Assembly: GCA_037577475.1 (NCBI GenBank)
Contig: JBAGJB010000147.1
Coordinates: 28,501 to 92,500 of the forward strand
DNA: 64,000 bases
Source: Chaunax sp. Z400
Taxonomy: Eukaryota > Chordata > Actinopteri > Lophiiformes > Chaunacidae
Reading direction: 5' to 3'
The notes beneath the pieces are model-generated. The model was not told where the DNA came from, did not search any database, and saw only the letters and a program-made list of their open reading frames with translations. The position numbers and the translations under genes are program-made. Shown in pieces: positions 1 through 11,280 of the stretch. The first letter of the stretch is position 1. Each line of letters opens with the position of its first letter.

Positions 1-907
1 AGTTGGACATGTAGCGTTACAACATAGAGAGGATGAAAAGTTTGGACCAGCTGACAGAAGAAGACAGCACAGAAAGAGGAGAAAGGAGATGGCTGAGACA
101 TGCAGCCAAGCAAAGGATTCTGCTAGATGTGAAGCCCTGGAAACCCTCCAAGGAAAGGATAAAAAGAAAAAGGATGCTTGGATGATTTTTGGAGGGAGGA
201 GGATACTTCATCAAATTAATGCATGAAACAAACAAATGCCATGAGTTTGTCCATCATCTCTACATCAGGTTTCACTGAAGTTTGGCCAGTGCTCCTTCAG
301 TTATATCGTCTTCTTCCACCCTCTCCCTCTGCAATGATTTAATGGCACCTGATTGAAAATAATCACCACCAGCTGTTTATCTCGATGAACTAAATCCTAG
401 TATTTGCATAAGAAAGTGGATTAAAATTGTATTAATTAGTACTTTTCTCTTGCCAATTTGCCAAAAAAGTGTTGGTATGATATTAAAATGTCTAAAACCT
501 CTGACAGAATCCCAGATGGTATGTGAGAGAGTGAATAAATGTAACGTGAATAAAAGTGAAACACGTGAGCTTTTTCTGCCTGGGTCACGTGAGATAGATT
601 TTCATCGGCAAGGGTGGGTGAAGACAACAACTCCCATGATCCCACGGGACTTCACAACATCACCAGACTGTGACTTTTTAATTGTCTTTATTGGAGTATT
701 TCTAGTGTTAGAAATGAAATAAGTGCGTTTAAGTCCTCTTTGTCCAGCTGAGATGGAACTGATGAATCACGCATTTCCTTTATCCTTTTAAAACTGGTTC
801 CCCTCCCTCAGCAAAACATTTGTAGGCTTTTGATAGTGTCCTTTAAAATGTCTTCCATTCAAGGTTCCTATGGTCACGTTTAAAACCCTGTTTTGCTTCA
901 TTTTCAG
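1..907 (+). other. acsl3 intron, nothing recognised
   Basis: This stretch precedes the first visible acsl3 exon and ends in a good acceptor (ttttcag, 901-907). No upstream ACSL exon is visible. Two overlapping ORFs around 436-722 on opposite strands have no recognisable domain and are taken as chance. Confidence 0.6.
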
Positions 908-3851
908 TCCGCCAAGATAAAAAAGGGCAGTAAGGGTGATACCAGTGTGCTGAAACCTACGCTAATGGCTGCTGTACCAGTAAGTCTTTGCATCACTGCA
1001 CACATCCATAAGTCAGATTTATAGAATAACGTTATTTATCGTACTACAGCCAGACCTTCATATAAAGTCAATGAATAAGAGACTGATAATGTCAGAGGTG
1101 TTGGCTGAGGGTTTTCTCTGCTGGTGTTTGTAGGAGATCATGGATCGAATTTACAAGAATGTCATGACCAAAGTGGAGGAGATGAGTAAATTCCAGAGGA
1201 CCCTTTTTGTGCTGGCTTACAACTACAAGATGGAGCAGATCTCCAAGGGCTACAGCACGCCTCTCTGTGACAGGTGAACACGCCTGTTCCCGTCTATATG
1301 AGCCGCTTCAGTTCACGTCCGCTTACCTCTTGATATCTGAGCAGACACTGACTTCTGTTGCTAAGTCATCTGTGTAATTATGGGTTAACACTGAGCTTCT
1401 GGAGAAATTAAGTTTACTCTAGCATATGAGATTCATAGCATAGCATTTTATCTATCCGTCTGTCCGTCTGTTCTTTCTTTGGTTGTTTCTTTCTTTGGTT
1501 TGTTCTTTCTTTCGTTCTTTAGCCAGGAAGGTCTTTCTGAGATACAAGATCTCCTCTTCCAGGGAGTCCTGGTCAACTTGGCAGCATTGTTTCAAAGAAT
1601 AAATTTTTTTTTAAAAACAGACAATGTTTACACCATAAAGCACACACACAATTTAAACAAACCATTCAAAGGAAGAAATAAAACAAGAGAGGCAAACAGG
1701 CCATACCAGAAAACAATCCATATTATTGATATTGTCTGATGATTCTTCACCAAAATCAATATCTGGATGACATATAGGTTATTGCCAATATCGTAATATT
1801 CTGAATGGCTTTTGAAGTCGTCGTTGGGGTTGATGTCTGATCCACCCCCTGCCATCATCTCCATACTGTGTATTTTACATTTTTTGTCCTCCGCCCCCCT
1901 TAGGCTGGTCTTCAAACGGGTGCGTGCGCTCTTGGGAGGAAACACGCGTATGCTGCTGTCTGGTGGAGCTCCGCTCTCACCTGCCACACAGCGCTTCATG
2001 AACATCTGTCTGTGCTGCCCTGTGGGACAGGGCTACGGCCTGACTGAGACCTGCGGAGCCGGCACCATCAGTGAGAGTAAGAGATGGCCTTTCTTTAAGG
2101 GAAGAACACCAGGAAAGTGCAGTGGGAAATGACGAGAGGAGCAAATTAAAGTATAAATAATATTTTTTTTTCTTGGGGTTTTTTCAGTGTGCGACTACAG
2201 CACAGGTCGGGTCGGTGCTCCACTGGTTTGTTCTGAGATCACACTGAAGGACTGGGAGGAGGGTGAGTCAAATGGCAATAACCCAGCTTAAGGGGAGGCA
2301 AACAAAGGCACGGATGTTTTCTTTCTAATCAAGCTTGTGTTCCCCTAGGTGGATATTACACCACTGACAAACACAATCCAGGGGGGGAAATCCTGATCGG
2401 CGGTCCCAACGTAACAATGGGTTACTACAAAAGTGATGCCCGGAACCGTGACGACTTTTTCGTGGATAGGAACGGCCAGCGATGGTTCTGTACCGGAGAC
2501 ATTGGAGAGTTCCACCCTGATGGATGCCTTAAAATCATTGGTAAGAGATCCATGATTTATGTATGTGTGTGTGGTACAAGTTCAGCATCCATGTGGATTA
2601 TGATGCAGGTTCTATTTCCTTAGACCGCAAAAAGGACCTGGTGAAGCTGCAGGCGGGGGAGTATGTGTCTCTTGGAAAAGTGGAGGCCGTTCTGAAGAAC
2701 TGCTCTCTTATAGACAATATCTGTGCCTATGCTAACAGGTAAACCGCCTGCACACACTCTGAATGTGTTGAATCATCTTCCCTTTAGGAAGATTTTCTTT
2801 AGCCATAGTTTGACTTCTCCCCATTAAGTGGTGAAAAAATTCAATGCATGGACCTTTTTGTGCTCTTTTTCAGTGACCAGTCGTATGTAATTAGTTTTGT
2901 GGTGCCCAACCACAAGCAAGTAATGACGCTGGCGGAGCAGTTGCATGTGAGGGGCACATGGGAGGAGATCTGCAACAACCCTCAGATGGAGAAGGAGGTC
3001 CTTCGCATCATTACTGAGGCTGCTGTCGCAGGTAGGCGGAAAAGGCCTCTCTGTCTTCACTTATATTCATCCTGGTAATGCTGAAAATGTGTGATCACAG
3101 TGGTGAAACCGGCAGTACAATCACTGTCAAGTTATTAGCTTCGATTTAAGGCCCATTTATGCTTCCTGTACTTAGGTACCGTATACGGTCTATCCGTCAA
3201 CACTGATACAACCATAGGAGGGCAGTGAAGTGTCAAAAGTTTCGTCAACAACAAATATGGCGCCTGTCAGAAGAGGTTGTGATAATGTACCTAGTAAACA
3301 CAAAACTGCAATAACGATGTACTCGGCGGTGGTCTGTGAGGCCATTGGGTACATCGAGACTTGAGGAAGGAGAGTTTTTTCATTTTTTCACTTCACTGTT
3401 TTCTTCTTCATTGTGTCCGTACATATTTATCGTGCCTTGCTTGAACTGTCGCTACACCGCCCTCAACCATTTCCGGTAGTATTGCTCCATTTCGTCCTAC
3501 TCATTCATATCGGTAAGCTCTCCGAAAACGTACACGATAACGTACAAAATGAAAGCAGAAGACGTACGGAAGACTCCGTCCATCTCCGCATCCGTCTTTA
3601 ACATAGAGCATAAATGGTCCTGATAATGTTTGGTCTTGTGTTAGACTCGCACTCATGTTACACCGTCTTTGTCCGTCTCACTTCTCCCCTAAACAGCCAA
3701 ACTTGAGCGGTTCGAGGTCCCCAAGAAGATCCGTCTGAGCCCCGAGCCCTGGACTCCAGAGACCGGCTTGGTCACCGATGCGTTCAAACTGAAACGCAAG
3801 GCGCTCAAAACACACTACCAGGAAGACATTGAGAAGATGTACGGTGGGTAA
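908..3851 (+). CDS. acsl3: Long-chain acyl-CoA synthetase 3, C-terminal half (partial at window edge)
   Basis: Acsl3 activates long-chain fatty acids to acyl-CoA using ATP, at the ER and lipid-droplet membrane. Eight exons join in frame with GT-AG sites: 908-979, 1134-1273, 1904-2076, 2188-2262, 2349-2540, 2624-2738, 2874-3031 and 3697-3851 (stop 3849-3851), giving about 359 codons. The vertebrate protein is about 720 residues, so the 5' half lies left of the window. Visible family motifs are LLSGGAPLSPATQRFM, GQGYGLTETCGAG, the FACS signature RWFCTGDIGEFHPDGC, DRKKDLVKLQAGEYVSLGK, and the C-terminal LSPEPWTPETGLVTDAFKLK. The stretch FQRTLFVLAYNYKMEQISKG fits ACSL3 better than ACSL4. The ending MYGG* is close to the usual MYGRK. 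The exon 2076/2188 junction makes a Met codon (ISE-M-CDY) where human ACSL3 has Val. Whether it is the a or b teleost copy cannot be decided here. Confidence 0.92.
1460..1590 (+). repeat. Pyrimidine-rich tract and dispersed teleost repeat fragment in an acsl3 intron
   Basis: A TTTC-rich stretch (1468-1520) is followed by AGCCAGGAAGGTCTTTCTGA, then a block about fifty bases long that I recognise as a widespread fish dispersed repeat. Family assignment is from memory of the motif only. Confidence 0.4.
3150..3620. mobile_element. Harbinger-like non-autonomous DNA transposon (MITE) in the last acsl3 intron
   Basis: The left end GGCCCATTTATGCT (3150-3163) and right end AGCATAAATGGTCC (3607-3620) are inverted repeats of each other with one mismatch. 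The element is 471 bp and has no transposase. Flanking triplets are TAA (left) and TGA (right), a near match to the 3-bp TWA duplication of PIF/Harbinger elements. Internal arms rich in CCGTC and GACGG pair further. Confidence 0.55.
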
Positions 3852-3911
3852 TAACACATAGACACATAAAACAAGGAGCTCATAAGCTACTACCAGAACC
3901 ACTCGGAGTGT

Positions 3912-3972
3912 GGTATACATATATACATATGTATATATATATATATATATATATACGTATATACATATATAC

Positions 3973-4008
<36 letters not shown>

Positions 4009-4052
4009 GTATATATATATATATATATATATATACGTATATACATATATAC

Positions 4053-4092
<40 letters not shown>

Positions 4093-4117
4093 GTATATAT
4101 ATATATATATATATAGG
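3912..4117. repeat. (TA)n microsatellite with interspersed TACGTA and TACATA
   Basis: About 200 bp of alternating TA with regularly placed ACGTAT and CATATATACG variants, starting about 60 bp after the acsl3 stop and so probably inside its 3' UTR. The motif is self-complementary along its whole length. Smaller (TA)-rich islands recur at 4405-4475. Confidence 0.9.
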
Positions 4118-4589
4118 CAGTCTGGAAAAAGAAGATTTAAGGGACATTTTAATGTCTATGTTAAAAGACATAAATGGTACCCTATGTAACATTTATGAAA
4201 GTACAATGCATCTCAGTGTATGTTATTCTAATGCAAGCCTAAATACAGTGGCAGGTGTGGTTGGGAGGTTTATATACAAACTACAGCAGAGAAACTGGAT
4301 TCTTCAGACACAGACGAGTGAACCGTCCTGATGAAAGTCGCCGATGAGGAACAACATCAATCAGAGAGATGAGAAGAAATAAGACAACAGAAGCAAATTA
4401 TAAATATATAAAAATATATATACGTATATATATACGTATATATGTGTATCTTATATACGTATATATGTATATACGAGTGTCTTAAAGCCCTCATAGACCT
4501 CACACGTTATATTAGTAACATGTTTTCATCATGGATTTGTTCATAAAAAGAGGAATTTATGGCAAGCTATTCCCTTTTTTATCAGAATT

Positions 4590-4775
4590 ATAGATATCTT
4601 TAAATATATTTTGATATCAAGAAATTAATCAGATATCTGTAAATAAATATAGATATATTAAAATGATTCACGATATCCAGAAATAATTCAAGATATCATG
4701 AATTATCTTTAAGATATCTGAAATTAATTAAAGATATCTTAAAATCATTTTTGATACATATTACAGATATTTGTA
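4590..4775. repeat. Diverged 20-bp periodic array centred on GATATC
   Basis: GATATC or a one-base variant begins at 4593, 4613, 4632, 4652, 4672, 4692, 4713, 4733 and 4753, an almost constant 20-bp step. Sequence between the palindromes is AT-rich and poorly conserved. No coding potential is seen. Confidence 0.75.
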
Positions 4776-4831
4776 TAACAATTATAGATATGTTAAATAT
4801 TTTGAGGCTATTTCAGTGGAGCCTATTTATG

Positions 4832-5077
4832 GTGGGGTGGCTGTGGCTCAGGGGGTAGAGCGGTCGTTCACGGAACAAAAAAAGGTCGGTGGTTCGATCC
4901 TCAGCCCCTGCAAGTCCACAAGTTGAAGTATCCTTGAGCAAGATACTGAACCCCAATTTGCTCCCCGGGCGCCGCGTGTAGTGGCAGCCCACTGCTCCTC
5001 AGGGATGGGTCAAATGCAGAGAAAGAATTTCCCCATGTGGGACTAATAAAGGTATCATTATTATTATTATTATTATG
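4832..5077 (+). mobile_element. tRNA-derived SINE
   Basis: A pol III promoter head is visible: A box TGGCTCAGGGGGTAGAGC and B box GGTTCGATCC. These are followed by the teleost SINE body (TTGAGCAAGATACTGAACCC, CTCCTCAGGGATGGGTCAAA) and a (TTA)n tail at about 5058-5077. It lies between acsl3 and the pim3-like exons. Confidence 0.8.
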
Positions 5078-5780
5078 ATATCTGAAATTAAATGAATAAA
5101 TGGATGTATGAAAGTGTTTATTTTGAACATAAATAAAAAGACATAAGAAAACTGACAAGAGTAACAGTGTCTGAAAAGGAGTAGGTAGGAGTAAAACTCC
5201 CTAACCCTTCTCACTTCTCTCTTAACTCAAATATCATTTACGACGTCCAAAACGTATTTACAACCAATGACAAATATACAGACAACTATTCCAAACTATT
5301 TACATCAATAATTAAGTCCGCATCTATCTACTATTGCACCTAAGGGCACCCAGATTCACCCACTCAATTAATTCCAGACTTCTAGCCCGGACTTTGAAAC
5401 TTTGTCTCCCAAACCACCAGTCGGATCGTTTCGGAACCTCCGTCCAGGGTGGGGGGCTTCCAGGGGCGCCAAACACGCCGGCAGTGGTCTACGACTCACG
5501 GTTGCCGAGGTACAAGTAATCTACTTTTTATTTTTCAAGTTCCGCACACTTTCCGATGTCACAGAAGGACGGGGGTGGTGTGTAATTAGCTGGCTTTTTG
5601 TCGTGTTTGCTTTTGAAATTCCACTTTTTGCTTGGAGTTACAATGCGAAGATTGTCCGGGTGCCCTTTAGTTTTATTTTAGAGAAACCAGGAGCAGCACA
5701 TTTTGGCGCAACTCTAATGGTTTTCAACCATCCAAATCACAGGGAACGATCCTGATTCATTGTTTGCTTCTGTTTTTCAG

Positions 5781-8029
5781 CCAAGGCAGAGAAGCAGCCG
5801 TTTGAGAACCTGTACCAGCTGGGTTCGGTGCTCGGCAGCGGAGGATTCGGTACAGTCTACGCGGCCATCCGCCTTGCAGATGGGCAGCCGGTAAGAGCGA
5901 GGAGCCGCTGTGTTTTGGTTCCGCCACATGGCCGCGACTCCTAGCGTCGAGTTACACACGGCACGCAGCTGCATTCCCGGTTTGCCCTTTAAAAATAAAA
6001 GCGGTATAATTAGAGGTCATTCATGACTTTATAATAAAACAATATAATAGTTCCACTGGTTAGGTATTTTACTTTATTTTCATGACTTTATTTTTTATTA
6101 CATTTCATATTTATGGAGTACATCAACTCCCAAAAAAAAAAAGATTAAAAAAATACAACAAAGCAAAAAATAAACAGCAAAGCCTTGGGATATTTTATGT
6201 CTGACTAGAGCAAGGATATCCACATCAACACTTGAGATGTCCTGTAAACCTTTCCATTCCACTGTACCACCGTTCTTTGATGAATGACAGTCATTGAAGA
6301 ATGAATATTGAATTAGTACACATATAATAAGGTCCATACGTTCGTATCTGTTGCACTGGTTTGCTATTTTAGAGATTATTCCTCAGCAGTAATCTTAAAT
6401 TTCTTTATTCCAGTCTGCCAGTTTAGTTACAGACTGACATTTTCAGATCATCAAGATTATTGTGCGCAACAAGCACTCCTTTTTTTGGGTTTGTGCTTTT
6501 ATTTGGAAGCTTGTGTCACTTTACTTCCTGTCTTGCTGTTGTCAGCTGTGTAACTTGACACAGCTCTGTACTGTCTAGCATGTGGTCTTTGTTTCACAAA
6601 GAGGAATGTTTTTTTATTTTTAGGCTTCATGCTCCCTATATGGAAACATAATCTTGCTGTTTTACTGTATGCTCTTTTGAAGCAGGAAGTGGATTCATGT
6701 TTAAAAATGTTTTTGGCACCATCTAAAAGTGTTGTGAAAATCCTCTTTGTTTATAAACAAAGAAATTATTCAAAGACAGAGGAATAAAAATGCTTCGTAT
6801 TCCTGTTAATTTGTAAATTTTGTGTTTGCTGTTCATTTTGTTTGTTTCTTTACAACTAAGGAATGTATTCTGTCTTTCCAGACCTTAACATTGTATTTGC
6901 AAGTCATACATAACTGCATGGATGCTGTTTGTTAATGATGTTAATTTTATATGCAGGTGGCGGTGAAGCATGTGCCCAGTGACAGGGTGAACGAGTGGGG
7001 CTCTTTGGTGAGATTTACCTAAATTTTCATACTTAGATAAACTGTTTTATAACAACTTCCAATCAGATTTGATTACTAATTCAACTGTTATCAGTGAATT
7101 GTATAATTAAAAAAGGCGAGCTCATTGAGATCAAGAAATGTTTTTAACAGAGACCTGACAAATCAGTGTAAACACTTACATATATAATTAATAGTACAAT
7201 ACAAATTAGTTCCTCATTAAAGAACACAATTACAAGAACCTATGAGTATATTGTAATTTATTGCAATAGATATCTTAGATATTTAACTTAAAGCTCTTTC
7301 ATAGAATGACAGCAATAAGGGAAGTCAGTAGAGCACACGCCTCTGTCAAGGCCCAACTGTCCTTTTTAATTCCAAATTCCAACAAGAACTTGTATGCTAA
7401 CATAATGGCTGCCCTAAGAGTTCTGATAAAGTCAGTGTGAAAAACAAATTCACGGGTCTGCCTCTTGATCTGGATCGATGCCATATTTTGATGGTTTCTC
7501 TCATAGTACATGTCCCACCCTTCGAGTCGGTTTCATGGTAATCTGTCGAGTGATTTTATGTGCTTAAAGTCCAAAAATCCCTACTAAGCAGTGTTCAAAA
7601 ATTTTCTTGCTCTCATTTGCTCGTTTAAATTTTCTAGACTAAATGTTCTCCTTGATCTCTCTCAGTGCGGTACAGTGGTTCCTCTGGAGATTGAGCTGTT
7701 GAAGAAGGTGAGCGGGACGTTTGGTGGCGTGGTGCAGCTCTTGGACTGGTGGAAGCTGGTGGACGGCTGGCTGGTGGTGATGGAACGCCCCGAGCCGGCA
7801 CAGGACTTGTCTGATTACATCACAGAGCGTGGGGCTCTAGATGAAGGGGTAGCGCGTGGCTTCTTCCTGCAGGTTCTGGAGGCTGTGCGTTACTGCTACA
7901 CCTGTGGTGTTGTCTATCGAGACATTAAGGATGAGAACCTGCTGGTGGACCTCAGGACCGGACAGATCAAGCTCATCGATTTTGGCTCAGGAGCCCTCCT
8001 CAAAGACACTGCTTACACGGACTTTGACG
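5781..8029 (+). pseudogene. Pim-family Ser/Thr kinase, pim3-like, three internal exons only
   Basis: Exons 5781-5890, 6957-7007 and 7666-8029 join in frame with good splice sites. They encode the glycine loop LGSGGFGTV, catalytic Lys in VAVKHV, the alphaC Glu (PLEIELLKK), the Pim hallmark hinge ERPEPAQDL, a catalytic loop VYRDIKDENLL and DFGSGALLKDT. The middle exon is 51 nt, the size I recall for the matching Pim exon. Wording such as RLADGQPVAVKHV and ERGALDEGVARGFF is closest to PIM3. The first exon (MLLSKF...) is not found upstream. The exons after DFDG, carrying SPPEW and the rest of the C-lobe, are also missing before the next genes. The HRD motif reads YRD, from TAT at 7915-7917. As it stands no complete kinase can be made. 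It may be a pseudogene or a casualty of assembly. Confidence 0.8.
6010..6956 (+). other. Intron of the pim3-like gene
   Basis: AT-rich sequence between the first two pim3-like exons. No further exon or recognised mobile element is seen. The 7008-7665 interval between the second and third exons is similar. Confidence 0.5.
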
Positions 8030-8622
8030 GTGAGTCAGATCAACCACTGTTTAAGAGCTACTCTGTTGGTTTGGCTTTTTAAGGTTAGAAAACAAAAAAT
8101 CTGAATATGTCTGAAAGGTTTGGACACAATTAACAAGGAATGGGCCTTGATTTTTAAATACTTGAATAGTCATTCAATTGTAAAAAATCAAATTGTATTT
8201 TCTTGTTAGAAGTCTACAACAGCTGTGCACAATCATTAAAGGGCAGATAGTTGATTAGTACTCTAAGTGCAGAGTGACTGTCAAATAGTATTTTTGCTTG
8301 AAATCCCCATCCCTAATTAACATAACATTGGTGTGGTCGAACACTAATGTCAGGTGTTCTGTAAATAAGACCGTTGGTAATGATGACATCAGCGATAGCA
8401 CTCTTGTATCGGCCTATCACAATGATTACATCATCACCTGATTGCCAGTCATCTGTGTAATTATGGGTTAACTCTGAATAGTCCAAGAGGGGCAGCTGCA
8501 ATTAAAGGTGCAGAGAAGGGTCATGGGTTGTAGCGAGGTGACTTTCTAGCTAGCAGGTCAGCTTTGTCACATTTGATGACATGTTTCGTGTGTTTAAAGC
8601 TGCTTATAATCATTGTTTTTAT

Positions 8623-9336
8623 GGGACACGTTTCAGACAGGTTGGGACATGTTGTTGGGACACGTTTCAGACAGGTTGGGACATGTTGGGACACGTTTCA
8701 GACTTGTTGGGACATGTTTCAGACAGGTTGGGACATGTTGGGACACGTTTCAGACTTGTTGGGACATGTTTCAGACAGGTTGGGACATGTTGTTGGGACA
8801 CGTTTCAGACTTGTTGGGACATGTTTCAGACAGGTTGGGACATGTTGTTGGGACATGTTTCAGACAGGTTGGGACATGTTGGGACACGTTTCAGACTTGT
8901 TGGGACATGTTTCAGACAGGTTGGGACATGTTGGGACACGTTTCAGACTTGTTGGGACATGTTTCAGACAGGTTGGGACATGTTGTTGGGACACGTTTCA
9001 GACTTGTTGGGACATGTTTCAGACAGGTTGGGACATGTTGTTGGGACACGTTTCAGACTTGTTGGGACATGTTTCAGACAGGTTGGGACATGTTGTTGGG
9101 ACACGTTTCAGACTTGTTGGGACATGTTTCAGACAGGTTGGGACATGTTGTTGGGACACGTTTCAGACTTGTTGGGACATGTTTCAGACAGGTTGGGACA
9201 TGTTGGGACACGTTTCAGACTTGTTGGGACATGTTTCAGACAGGTTGGGACATGTTGTTGGGACACGTTTCAGACTTGTTGGGACATGTTTCAGACAGGT
9301 TGGGACATGTTTCACATCGGTTGGGACACGTTTCAG
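8623..9336 (+). repeat. Minisatellite with 52/55-bp higher-order units
   Basis: The array is built from three related blocks: A = GGGACACGTTTCAGACTTG plus TT, B = GGGACATGTTTCAGACAGG plus TT (21 bp each), and C = GGGACATGTT with or without an extra GTT (10 or 13 bp). The order A-B-C repeats about 13 times and the first two units are shuffled variants. None of the blocks contains a stop codon in any forward frame, so all three + frames are open across the array. I regard these as non-genic. It begins 590 bp after the last pim3-like exon. Confidence 0.95.
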
Positions 9337-9696
9337 GTGCGAGGTTTACCACATGATTGTATTAAGGATATTATTACTTCATAGGCTCCGGAACACTTCA
9401 TCAAATTGTTGTTGGTGAACACAGTTTAATCGAAAATGATTGCATTCCATTTTTATTTATGCTAATAATAGCATTCCAACTTGTTTTTCAAACTGAGTGG
9501 ATGGATCACATGACACTGTGCGCATGAAATGTTCACTAATAGTGATAGTTATCAGCTCCTCTGCTGCGTTTTTAGCTCCACTGAGTCATTCAGACACTTG
9601 GGCCATCATGCAACAGCGGTGAAACTACTTCCCCTCTATGTCACCCCTTGTTGTTTTGGCATCACTAAGTAAAAGATAACTGAGATGAAGTAAAAG

Positions 9697-9880
9697 ATAT
9701 TTTTAATTTTTTCGGCCATTTTTGCCTTCATTTGATAGAGACAGGAAATGAAGGAGAGAGAGTTGGGGGGAAGACATGGTTACGGGCGGAATCGAACCTG
9801 CGCCGACCGCTAGAGGACTATAGCCTATAGCTTCCATATATGGGCGTGCTCTACTCACTTCCTCTATCTGCGCATCGATA
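9697..9880 (-). mobile_element. tRNA-derived SINE of a second family, minus strand
   Basis: Read on the minus strand, a degraded A box region (GAGTAGAGCACGCCC) and a B box GGTTCGATTCCGCCCG are followed by the tail TCATTTCCTGTCTCTATC and AAGGCAAAAATGGCC, typical of an abundant fish SINE. The head carries an extra TATAGCCTATAG stretch. Confidence 0.7.
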
Positions 9881-10316
9881 CTTTTTTATTTTAACATCAG
9901 AATTTATATTTACACTATTTTAGTGTATTTTAGTTTCTTTCTTTTTGTTTTTATTGAATTTTGTAGCTATTTCCCAACATGATGACCTGAGTTAAACAAT
10001 GAAATCATTATGTTAACATTTTAAAACCTCTTGATAAATATAGTACACACTCTCTTTCCCTGTGGTATTCACTTCTCTGCTCTTAAATAGCCAGAAATTG
10101 TGTCCAATAACTTGTTATGCTGTCAGTTTTTGGCCAATAAATCCACTGTTTGTTTTTTCATTTTAGACGATTGACAAAGTTAGAAAAGTGGATTTCATTA
10201 TCAGTGTAAAACAGTTGCCCACTTCAAAGACCTGAAAATGTATTATTGCTGCCATTCTAATTGTGATTGAGGGCTTTCTCATCCAATCCCTTGACTGTGA
10301 GATCTGTTTAAAACAG
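9881..10316. other. AT-rich sequence, no gene seen
   Basis: No CFTR exon 23 (Walker A of NBD2) and no pim3 terminal exon could be found here or within 8030-8622 and 9337-9696. Confidence 0.5.
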
Positions 10317-11079
10317 AAAGTCTTCATTCTGACCGGGACTTTCCGGATGAACCTGGACCCACACGGACGTTACAGCGACGAGGACCTGTGGAGGGTAGCT
10401 GATGAGGTGAGGCTGTCTTTAAAAAAAATCAATAAAAAAAATCAATCAGAGGTCATGAACTTTGATTTTTATTCATTAGTCATAAGATTTTCCAGCAGTT
10501 TTCTTTGGATTTTATTTTCATGTCAAAAGAAAATATTTGATAAGAGAATCTTTCACTGACATCAGGCTTATCAAATGCTTGTTGTTGGTTTTTTTATTAA
10601 ATGGATAAAAAAGAAAATTAAAGAACTGAAAAATGATATTGTTATTGTATCTATTCAGAAAAAAATTCAGTTATTGGCAATAATATTGAAAATTCAAGAT
10701 GTAGAGTTCACTTCAGCATAATTAAGTATTAAAATGAAGATGTTGGGTCTTTTAATGTTTATCTTAACCAAATCAAATCGGCTCAGATTAAATCCCACAT
10801 TCTCTTTAAAAGATGTTGCTTCAGAAGTGAACCTGACCTCTGAGATTTTAAAAACCCCCACAAACCTATGATGGTCAGTGGGCTGAAATCTGTCCTGTGT
10901 CCTCAGGTGGGTTTGAAGTCGGTGATCGAACAGTTTCCAGAAAAGCTGGACTTTCAGCTGGAGGACGGAGGAAACGTGCTGAGCAACGGACACAAACAGC
11001 TGCTGTGTCTCGCCCGCTCCATCCTCAGCAAGGCTCGCATCCTGCTGCTGGATGAACCCTCGGCCTACCTCGACCCCAT
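10317..11079 (+). pseudogene. cftr: CFTR chloride channel, isolated exons 24-25 of NBD2
   Basis: Two exons with intact splice sites, 10317-10406 (90 nt) and 10907-11079 (173 nt), match the lengths and phases I recall for human CFTR exons 24 and 25. Exon 24 encodes KVFILTGTFRMNLDP through WRVADE. Exon 25 encodes VGLKSVIEQFPEKLDF, the signature LSNGHKQLLCLAR (human LSHGH) and the Walker B ILLLDEPSAYLDP. CFTR is an ABC-family anion channel. No Walker A exon lies upstream and no convincing exon 26 downstream, so only about 87 residues of a roughly 1,480-residue protein are present. Introns are retained, so this is not a retrocopy. It is a duplicated or relic fragment, or a misplaced contig. The call to CFTR rather than another ABCC protein rests on the SVIEQFP and LSNGH wording. 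Confidence 0.85.
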
Positions 11080-11280
11080 GTCAGTATTAATGCACTCAGT
11101 CAAATCTGGGTCTATATATGGGCTACTTTTTCTAGGTTTGTGGGTTTTCTTCACAGAGGAAGGGAAGGTAGAGATGGGATTTTTTTTGTGATTGTCTAAC
11201 TAAAACATAAATGGAACAAACACAATATTATATCATTATTATCAGGGGTACAGAAGATGTTGCTTGGTTCTCTTTTTTAG

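Noticed and set aside
3678..4192. ORFs of alternating Tyr/Ile on both strands
   Set aside because: Pure translation of the (TA)n microsatellite.
4839..4912. Possible tRNA gene (A box and B box)
   Set aside because: The head continues into a SINE body with a (TTA)n tail, and the cloverleaf is degraded.
8564..9418. Three overlapping ORFs of 247-284 codons with WDMFQTG-type repeats
   Set aside because: They are the three forward translations of one minisatellite whose unit lacks stops; no frame is preferred.
9781..9860. Possible minus-strand tRNA
   Set aside because: B box belongs to a SINE; the A box half is interrupted by TATAGCCTATAG and cannot fold as a tRNA.
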